DNA of 12,905 nt, taken from the NCBI GenBank assembly GCA_947468255.1, contig CANIMM010000055.1, positions 1-12,905 on the forward strand. Direction: 5' to 3'. Under the pieces are notes generated by a model. That model saw only the letters and a list, made by a program, of their open reading frames with translations, was not told the origin of the DNA and did not search any database. A program made the position numbers and the translations under genes. Numbering within the stretch: the stretch's first letter is position 1; the number at the start of each line of letters is the position of its first letter. Shown here one piece after another: positions 6,274 through 12,905 of this stretch. The DNA is from Chitinophagaceae bacterium (lineage in GTDB: Bacteria; Bacteroidota; Bacteroidia; Chitinophagales; Chitinophagaceae).

Positions 6274-9200
6274 CTATTCTCCCTTTTGAATCGGTTGTAT
6301 TTTTTTCTTTTCTTCTTCAGCAATATAGTCGGGATCTTGTTTGTCAAAATCCTTTCGATAAGATAGGCTGATTCCTGTTCTGGTCCGCTGGCTAATCAGA
6401 TCAAAATTGGTACGGTTAAATCCAACCAGTCTAATCGTTCCATCTTTCGACAATAACCATTCTGCTGTAATATCGGGAGTTACCATGAGGTTATTATTTT
6501 TGCCAACATTTACTACATAGGGGTTGTTGTAATCGAGATTAAATCCTGCCGAAATGATTACCCTGCCATTGAGCAGCGTAAACACAAAACCAGTTTTTGC
6601 GGCCGCTTGTAATTTTTGCACATTGCTTTCCAATCCAAGTCCGGTGTTTAGATCTAGATACACAGAAGTATTCTTAATGTATTTTTGTAATAATTTATTA
6701 AAGAAACCTGATAGCGCATTGGAAACTACACCTCCGATAGTACTTGCTATTACGTTGTATCCACTGTTGGCTGTAATCATTCCCTGGCTACTGCTGACAA
6801 AGGAGTTGAAGAGCAGTAAAGAAGTGACCTGCTTATTCAATTCATTTTTATCGTCTTTAAATTGCTGCAATCTTTTGTTAATTACAAAGTCGCTTTTTAA
6901 GGAACTAGCATCTGGCAGTTTAAATTCAAAATCAATGGCAGGCTTTAAAAGTGTTTCTGTTAAATGAGCAATAACCCGAACATCCTCTTTTTGATAAATC
7001 TGTGCACCTGCTGTTGAGATGGGTTTAAAATCAACCTTATTGGCAAGGTACTCCGCCAATATATCAATCCTAGCATTGACTGGATCCCCGCTCCAGACGA
7101 TCGATCCGCTGTTTACGGTAAAGTATTTTTTCAGAAAGGTTTGGAAATTGAAAGTGTATTCTCCTTTGGTAATATTGTAGTTTCCATTGATGGTAAGGGG
7201 CTCTTTATTTCCGACCCGAATTTTCATCAGCCCGTTGCCCTCACCCTTAATGATATCACCGGTAGCTTCATCCAGAATTACATCTATTTTGCAGGAAGGG
7301 TTGGCCGTTAGTATCATATTTACCAGTATGTTGGTCGATGACTTTCCTTTAAAACGTTCTTCCATTTTACTGCCAAACTGTATAAAATCAATATAATCCA
7401 CCGTGCTACTTTCTACACTGCTTCCACTCAGTAAATAAATATGACTGGTATCCGTTCTAGAGGGTTCCCCACTGATATCCATGGTCATATTGTCTACCGG
7501 ACCATTGATGGTCATTTTGGCCTTTCCAATTACTTTGCCGTAAAACTGTGAATTGTCTTTTTTAGTAGTGTTCAGTACTATCAGCTTATTCGTTTCAATT
7601 TTTACATCATCAAAGAAAAAATCCTGGAAAAAGCGGTGGTACATTTTACCGCTAAGTGTTGCGGAATTATTAAGGGTGTCTCGCAATAAAAATTTACCAA
7701 AGTCAATTTCACCTGGATTAAAGATAATCGTTTCATTGCCAAAAAGGTATTTGCATTGGGTATATTTAACTACCATCGAGCCTCCCATAATATTAGCCGT
7801 ACCTGTCAACGAAAGATTGTTTCCATTACCTTTTATTTTTAGATCAGCAGTGTTGGCAATTCCTTTGATATTACTAAAAACTGCACCTAGGTAACTGTTT
7901 AAAAATGCGAGGTCCAACCTATTGGCAACGATAGTAATGTCAGTCTGGTTTTCGGAACTGTCTTTTGAATGAATACTGCCTTCAATGTTGAATTGATTAT
8001 TGGTGTTGGGAGCATCCAGCTTAAATTTCGCGAGGCCTGAAATACTGGAATAAGTCCCCGTTCCAACTACTATTCCGATAGAGTCTCCATCCAATCTAAA
8101 CTCTTTTATTTTTGAATCAAATTCAATGGATGGTTTTCCAAATGGATCAAGTATTCGGATATTGCCTGTTAATTGTCCTTCTAAGTTGGGCTCTTTTAGT
8201 ACAAAAGGAACAAAATCATTAATATTGATTTTATTGAGTTTCACCACCAAATCATTGGAATTTCCTATATCAGAAGGTTCTGTTGAAATGATGATTTGCT
8301 GATTGCCTTGCATGAATTTTATTTCATTGGCACTCACTTCCTTGGTACTTAAGGTTAACTCACCATCTTTTTCTAATTCCCATTTCTTTTCATTGATAAT
8401 AAAGGAGGAGGGGAAAAAGTGAATTTTTAGACCATCTTTTAAAGTTTGTAAGGTGGCATTAATGGTGGCATCCCCAAAAGTTTTACTAGCCTTGGTCTTA
8501 ATGCTGATATTAGAGATGTCATTGCGCGAGGTAAAAGCTAGTTTGGAACTGGGAAGCCTTATGCTGTCATTGATACTGATTTCATCAATATCAATGACAG
8601 TCTGCAATGAATCGAGGTTGCCACTACTAGTAAATCGGGTATTGTTAAATATTTTTCCATCATAACTGAAAAGAGGGATTTCGGCATTTACATTCAGTTG
8701 ATTTTCCTTCAAATTTAGATTTCCAGTAATCGATGAATTATTAAACCCCCCCAATCTTTTATCTAGTATTTTCGAAAATGCATCTACTTGTTTTGTCGAG
8801 ATAGTAAAAGAGAAATTTTGGTCGCTTGAAAAAACGGGTGGTTCATTGATTTGAGAAGGAAAATACCGCCTGAGAAATAATGTAAATGCTGCTGGCAAAT
8901 CCTTTATGGAAAAATTGCCTGTCAACGCTGCATCGATATTATTGGTATGAAGGGTTAAATATTTTTGATTATTTTCAATGGAAGACTCCAGTAACATCGA
9001 ATCGAAAGCTAGTGGCAAATGGTTGTGCGTCAACTTTGCGTTAATAATTTTCGCAGTTCCTAAAAAATCATCTATGTTGTTTCCTGCAAAATGGAATTCA
9101 AACTGGCCTTTCAAATCAAAATCTTCTTTAGTAAAATTTAATTTTTTAAAATCCGACTTGCTAAGGGTAGCATTAAATAAAAATTGAGGCACTTTACTAT

Positions 9201-11094
9201 TTAAATCAATTGTTCCTTTTAAACTGTCTACGATTAAATTTTCGTCATGAATACTTAACAGCCCAGTAAATATTTTTTTGAAAAACTTTCCATTCACATC
9301 AATATTTTGGTAGTTATATCCATTAAATCCAAGGGTGTCAATTTTGCCATTAAAATTTGCATTAATGTCTTTTGCAGAAAAACCATTTCCATTTACATTC
9401 CCATTGAATGTAATATCCTGCAGTTGGCTAGTATTTAAAAAATCACCCAGCTTAAATCCTACAGTTGAAATTTTTCCTCGATAAATGGGCGTTCTATTTT
9501 CAGGAAGTTTTAAGTTGATATCTCCCTTCAAAATGCCCAGCTGAGTATTAATCGTACCAAAGGCGACAAAATCATTGATAAAGCCGGTAAACTTTCCCCG
9601 GTACTGAATATTGCCCAATTTGCTAAATTGTGGAGTAGTTATATTTTTGAGAGAAGGAACAATACTGCAAATGTCTATATAGTTCGTTCGAATGTTGTTG
9701 GCATCTAAATTTATAAATGTTTTATTAATGTCAGGGAGTCCAATGAATGAGATATCTCCATCGATCAAGGAATTACCACTTGTAATTCGCATGCCTTTGG
9801 TTCTAAGATTATCTATCTTTCCTATAACAGCGCCCGAAAGGTTAAAAAGCATTTTCCAATCTTTAACTTCAGGTGCAAAAAAAGCGAGGTCATCACTGCT
9901 TAATTTACTGTCAATAAATTTGGCTTCCAGTTGTACATCATGAATGAAATTATTCATGTTCTTCTGAAAACTGGCGTACTTCATTGCATAATAGTTTCCT
10001 AGCCTGCTTTTTTCGGTCACCAGATCCAGCTGCTTAAATTCCATTATATCGGGTGTAAACTTTACGATGGCTTGTAATTTTTTAACTTCAAAGCCACTTT
10101 TTTCTTTAGTGCTTAGTTGAAGAAATGCGGATAAAGTATCTTTCTCAAACCGGATATTTTTAATTTCACCAGTAATATTGCTAAACTGAAAATGTTGTCC
10201 GTCAAAAATGCCAATGGAGGCGGGGCGCAGGGTTTCTATTTCGTTTTTAAAAATACCGTTGTTAATTTCAATACTGTTGGCAAGTAGCAGCCATCCTTCA
10301 TTATTCCATTTGAAAGGAAGTTGTTGTAAGTTAATGTTGGGAATCTTTTTTTTGATGAGCGAGTCAGGCCTGAATCCTGTGTAATCTTCCTGGGAAAAAA
10401 CGGGGTTGTCAAGTGTAAGGGTTTGTAAATGGATTTGTTTTTTTTTGAGATTGATCTCCTCTGCATTGAGCTCAAATTTTTTAACAGAAAACTCCATGTT
10501 TTGTCCAATCCATTTATCCACTTGTTTAAATTGGATATTGCTAAATTGGATTTTTTTTAAATCAAATGCTAATCCTTCTTTATTGCTGGTGGAACTGTCA
10601 GAAGGCTTTTCGAAATAATCGACCAAAAATTGGTAGTTCCAAACCGAATCGCTCCGATGTAGATTAACCACTGCATCATCTAAGGAGATATAGTGTATAA
10701 TGGCTTTGTTTTTAAAAAAGAACCAGTCAGTGATTTTGAAGCTTGCGCTGCCTGCATATAATAAAGTATCCTTTTTTAAGTCTTCAACCAAAAGGCCATT
10801 CAAGGCCATTTTGTCAAATAAATGGTAATTGATAAATTGAATCCTCACTTTGGCATGTAATTCCTTCGAAAGGGTAGTAGTAACTTTTCCAACCAGGAAA
10901 TTTTGCACAGGGGTGAGTTGCAAAATTCCCCATATACTAATGATTAGTATTAGGACGGGTAGAAAGAAGCGAATTTTTTGACTATTTTTTTTGAAGAAAT
11001 ATAACCAAGCTGCTAGCCACCCAATTAGTAGGCTGGCAAAAACCCAGATGGGGGCATCAGATAAAACAGTGGTGAGTAAAATAGCAAGCGCCAA
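6274..11094 (-). CDS. TamB-like protein, translocation and assembly module / DUF490 family
   Basis: A giant 1606-residue protein of the TamB/AsmA-like group. These are anchored in the inner membrane and span the periplasm as a long beta-groove; they are linked to outer-membrane protein assembly and lipid transport between membranes. Membrane segments lie at about 15-34 and 42-60, followed by the AsmA-like TPVQNFLVGKVTTTLSKEL (61-79). The middle is a long run of beta-strand repeats (patterns such as 'G.I...G.F.F..NI'). The C-terminal DUF490/TamB domain (about 1150-1590) has ITKGEYTFNFQTFLKKYF, DFEFKLPDASSL and QVTSLLLFNSF, typical of the family, and ends in beta-strands resembling those of E. 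coli TamB. Length is usual for Bacteroidota. The start is doubtful: TTG at 11092-11094 cuts into a hydrophobic stretch, and the frame is open to a stop at 11158-11160 with no ATG. No tamA-like partner gene is in the window. Confidence 0.9.
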   Translation of the reverse strand: MALAILLTTVLSDAPIWVFASLLIGWLAAWLYFFKKNSQKIRFFLPVLILIISIWGILQLTPVQNFLVGKVTTTLSKELHAKVRIQFINYHLFDKMALNGLLVEDLKKDTLLYAGSASFKITDWFFFKNKAIIHYISLDDAVVNLHRSDSVWNYQFLVDYFEKPSDSSTSNKEGLAFDLKKIQFSNIQFKQVDKWIGQNMEFSVKKFELNAEEINLKKKQIHLQTLTLDNPVFSQEDYTGFRPDSLIKKKIPNINLQQLPFKWNNEGWLLLANSIEINNGIFKNEIETLRPASIGIFDGQHFQFSNITGEIKNIRFEKDTLSAFLQLSTKEKSGFEVKKLQAIVKFTPDIMEFKQLDLVTEKSRLGNYYAMKYASFQKNMNNFIHDVQLEAKFIDSKLSSDDLAFFAPEVKDWKMLFNLSGAVIGKIDNLRTKGMRITSGNSLIDGDISFIGLPDINKTFINLDANNIRTNYIDICSIVPSLKNITTPQFSKLGNIQYRGKFTGFINDFVAFGTINTQLGILKGDINLKLPENRTPIYRGKISTVGFKLGDFLNTSQLQDITFNGNVNGNGFSAKDINANFNGKIDTLGFNGYNYQNIDVNGKFFKKIFTGLLSIHDENLIVDSLKGTIDLNSKVPQFLFNATLSKSDFKKLNFTKEDFDLKGQFEFHFAGNNIDDFLGTAKIINAKLTHNHLPLAFDSMLLESSIENNQKYLTLHTNNIDAALTGNFSIKDLPAAFTLFLRRYFPSQINEPPVFSSDQNFSFTISTKQVDAFSKILDKRLGGFNNSSITGNLNLKENQLNVNAEIPLFSYDGKIFNNTRFTSSGNLDSLQTVIDIDEISINDSIRLPSSKLAFTSRNDISNISIKTKASKTFGDATINATLQTLKDGLKIHFFPSSFIINEKKWELEKDGELTLSTKEVSANEIKFMQGNQQIIISTEPSDIGNSNDLVVKLNKININDFVPFVLKEPNLEGQLTGNIRILDPFGKPSIEFDSKIKEFRLDGDSIGIVVGTGTYSSISGLAKFKLDAPNTNNQFNIEGSIHSKDSSENQTDITIVANRLDLAFLNSYLGAVFSNIKGIANTADLKIKGNGNNLSLTGTANIMGGSMVVKYTQCKYLFGNETIIFNPGEIDFGKFLLRDTLNNSATLSGKMYHRFFQDFFFDDVKIETNKLIVLNTTKKDNSQFYGKVIGKAKMTINGPVDNMTMDISGEPSRTDTSHIYLLSGSSVESSTVDYIDFIQFGSKMEERFKGKSSTNILVNMILTANPSCKIDVILDEATGDIIKGEGNGLMKIRVGNKEPLTINGNYNITKGEYTFNFQTFLKKYFTVNSGSIVWSGDPVNARIDILAEYLANKVDFKPISTAGAQIYQKEDVRVIAHLTETLLKPAIDFEFKLPDASSLKSDFVINKRLQQFKDDKNELNKQVTSLLLFNSFVSSSQGMITANSGYNVIASTIGGVVSNALSGFFNKLLQKYIKNTSVYLDLNTGLGLESNVQKLQAAAKTGFVFTLLNGRVIISAGFNLDYNNPYVVNVGKNNNLMVTPDITAEWLLSKDGTIRLVGFNRTNFDLISQRTRTGISLSYRKDFDKQDPDYIAEEEKKKIQPIQKGE

Positions 11095-11311
11095 CCAAAA
11101 TATTAGTGTAAGAAAAATCCATTTTAGTATGTAGCGGCTTCTACTCAGTGTGCTGTATTAATGTACAAAAATAACGTTTCGCTACCTATATGCAAATTCA
11201 ATACCAAATATATTGAGGATCTATTCGTATATTAAAATAAATAAATATAATAAAGGGTCATACTAAAGATGGCAAAGCTATTTTGAACAAAGGTTGATTG
11301 GTCAGCCCGAA
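11095..11311. other. Intergenic region between GGT and the TamB-like gene
   Basis: 217 bases, AT-rich. It holds the promoter at 11166-11195 and, at 11095-11157, the open extension of the TamB-like frame. The stretch 11196-11311, after the gamma-glutamyltranspeptidase stop, has no clear hairpin terminator and no other gene that I can support. Confidence 0.6.
11166..11195 (-). promoter_or_regulatory. Promoter of the TamB-like gene
   Basis: On the minus strand TTG (11193-11195), exactly 19 bases, then TATTTTTG (11166-11173): a full match to the Bacteroidota primary-sigma pattern TTG-N19-TAnnTTTG. Transcription would start near 11160, close to the in-frame stop at 11158-11160, so the true start codon must lie between there and 11092. 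Confidence 0.75.
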
Positions 11312-12905
11312 TTAATATCCAGCTGCAGAATCATCCCCGCGTTTGTCAGCAATGGCCGTTATTTTTCTTGTTTTGCCATTTTTTATTTCAATTAATTCGG
11401 TCCGCCCAATCTGGTCTCTTTTTACCATTTTGTATCCCATGGCTTCCAATTGATGAAGGGTAGACCTATTAAAATCATTTTCCACCATGATTTCATCCGG
11501 AAGCCATTGATGATGGAATTTTGGCTGATTGACTGCATCTTCTGGGGTCATTTTATAATCGATCATATTGACTAGTGTCTGAATAATACTAGTCGGGATG
11601 GTGGTTCCACCCGGGGTACCCACCACCAGGTATGGCAGCTGATTTTTTAACACAATAGTAGGGGTCATGCTGCTCAGCATTCTTTTGCCGGGAGCAATTG
11701 CATTGGCTTCGGCACCCACCGCACCATACATGTTGGGCACGCCTGGTTTTACACTAAAATCATCCATCTCATTATTTAAGAGGAATCCGGCACCACTTAC
11801 TACGGTTCTACTACCATAGGAACCATTGAGGGTGGTAGTTACAGAAACGGCATTGCCTGCTGCATCGATCACGCTTAAATGGGTGGTCTCTTCACTTTCT
11901 TTAATCATTCCTTCTTTAGTCGATTGGCTATTACCGGCAATGCCGGGTCTGAAATCTTTCATTCTTTGCCGTAAGTAGGCATCGCTTACCAAAGTTTTTA
12001 CAGGCACTTTCACAAAGTCGGCATCGCCTAAATATTTTGCCCTATCTGCAAATGCCCTTCTTTCTGCTTCTGTAAGTAATTGAACACTTGCAGCAGATTG
12101 AAATTGCATAGTGCCTATCTTTTTTTGCTCAATCATCTTTAATACCTGTTGAAGAATAATTCCTCCGCTACTAGGTAATGGCATGGATATGACATGATAC
12201 CCATGGTAGTCAAATTCAATCGCTTTTCTTTCTTTCGTAGTGTAATTTTTTAAGTCATCCGCATTAATGATTCCTTTTCCTTTTGCCATTTCGGCAATGA
12301 TCAATTCGGCGGTGATGCCTTCATAAAATCCTTTAGCTCCCAAATCCCTGATCCTTTTAAGCGTGTTGGCGAGGTCCTTTTGTATTAGGCTGTCACAGGC
12401 TTTCCAGGGCATTTCTTTTACAAAAACGGGGGTATCAGTATTCAACTGAATGAATTCCTTTTTTAGTTCATTGAAATCATTGGCTTGGTGGGCGGTTATC
12501 GAAAATCCGTTTTCTGCAAGTTCAATTGCTGGCTGAATTAGGGTTGTAAATGGTAAGGTTGCATATTGCATTGCTGCAAAAAATCCAGCTACAGAGCCTG
12601 GTATACCACTTGCCAAATGTCCATCTTGTGATAAATTCATTTGGGGATTTCCATTCTTATCTAGGTACATATCCCTACTTGCTTTAGTAGGTGCAGTCTC
12701 CCGAAAATCAATGCTGATATTATTTCCATTTTTTAAATGAGCTACCATAAAACCACCGCCACCAATATTACCCGCTCCTGGGTACACTACAGCAAGTGCA
12801 AGTTGAGTAGCAATAGCTGCATCAATGGCATTGCCCCCTTGTTGTAAAATTTGGACGCCTACTTTACTGGCCAATGCATTGGCGGAAACTACTGCCCCTT
12901 TGGTA
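11312..12905 (-). CDS. ggt: Gamma-glutamyltranspeptidase (5' end outside window)
   Basis: Gamma-glutamyltranspeptidase, an N-terminal-nucleophile hydrolase that removes or transfers the gamma-glutamyl group of glutathione and related compounds, usually in the periplasm. The frame stays open to the window edge: about ten codons precede the TTG at 12872-12874 and already match the family (KGAVVSANALASKVG), so the signal peptide lies outside. Counting from that TTG codon: GGNAIDAA (13-20), substrate-binding FRETAP (57-62) with Arg58, then the self-cleavage site before Thr330 in ETTHLSV. Thr330 is the nucleophile and new N-terminus of the small subunit. LLNNEMDDFS (365-374), a lid-loop-like segment (376-395), SSMTPT (401-406) and the oxyanion glycines of GTPGG (419-423) follow. 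The end DDSAAGY is the usual C-terminus. All key residues are present, so it should mature and be active. Confidence 0.96.
   Translation of the reverse strand, partial: TKGAVVSANALASKVGVQILQQGGNAIDAAIATQLALAVVYPGAGNIGGGGFMVAHLKNGNNISIDFRETAPTKASRDMYLDKNGNPQMNLSQDGHLASGIPGSVAGFFAAMQYATLPFTTLIQPAIELAENGFSITAHQANDFNELKKEFIQLNTDTPVFVKEMPWKACDSLIQKDLANTLKRIRDLGAKGFYEGITAELIIAEMAKGKGIINADDLKNYTTKERKAIEFDYHGYHVISMPLPSSGGIILQQVLKMIEQKKIGTMQFQSAASVQLLTEAERRAFADRAKYLGDADFVKVPVKTLVSDAYLRQRMKDFRPGIAGNSQSTKEGMIKESEETTHLSVIDAAGNAVSVTTTLNGSYGSRTVVSGAGFLLNNEMDDFSVKPGVPNMYGAVGAEANAIAPGKRMLSSMTPTIVLKNQLPYLVVGTPGGTTIPTSIIQTLVNMIDYKMTPEDAVNQPKFHHQWLPDEIMVENDFNRSTLHQLEAMGYKMVKRDQIGRTELIEIKNGKTRKITAIADKRGDDSAAGY

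Noticed and set aside
6091..6366. Plus-strand open frame of 91 codons with His/Ser/Thr/Ile repeats
   Set aside because: It is the translation of repeat array 2 running into the antisense of the TamB-like gene; composition is dictated by the 7-bp repeat.
11273..11280. TAGCTTTG on the minus strand as a second promoter of the TamB-like gene
   Set aside because: The -7 element matches but there is no TTG at the proper distance, while the site at 11166-11195 matches fully.

Overview
The window looks like a chromosomal segment from a member of the Bacteroidota, most likely Chitinophagaceae or a close relative. The evidence is AT-rich intergenic DNA, lack of Shine-Dalgarno-dependent starts, several promoters of the Bacteroidota primary-sigma type (TTG/TTC, 19 bases, TAnnTTTG), a fused RibBA and a very long TamB-like protein of Bacteroidota style. 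I see no tRNA, rRNA, insertion sequence, phage gene or CRISPR array.

Left part (1-4340, all minus strand). Four genes read leftwards and may form one transcription unit: a GCS2/YbdK-type carboxylate-amine ligase (3228-4340), a class I glutamine amidotransferase (2328-3161), an ATP-grasp-like protein (972-2198), and an all-helical protein that runs off the left edge (1-905). The last one is a clear open frame of 301 codons with a weak resemblance to CHAD (polyphosphate-binding) proteins. An amidoligase, a glutaminase-type domain and an ATP-grasp enzyme side by side suggest a small peptide or amide biosynthetic pathway with unknown product. This is the best candidate for an undescribed system here.

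Middle (4341-6273). A 396-base divergent intergenic region holds a promoter for each side, a 9-bp hairpin beside the ligase promoter, and a small hydrophobic open frame. Then comes ribBA (4737-5942, plus strand), the bifunctional enzyme for the first steps of both branches of riboflavin synthesis. Between ribBA and the convergent tamB-like gene lie two tandem-repeat arrays in opposite orientation: eight 15-bp units (5962-6081) and about 26 seven-bp units (6089-6270). They share the core ATGTCTGAT / ATCAGACAT and fill nearly the whole space between the two stop codons.

Right part (6274-12905, minus strand). A 1606-codon TamB/DUF490 protein (6274-11094) is preceded by a perfect promoter match, but its start codon is a puzzle: there is no in-frame ATG, and the frame stays open and hydrophobic upstream of the TTG. 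Upstream of it is a gamma-glutamyltranspeptidase (11312-12905) whose N-terminus and signal peptide lie outside the window. Its catalytic residues are intact. It could hydrolyse gamma-glutamyl compounds, but it is about 7 kb from the ligase cluster and a link between them is speculative.
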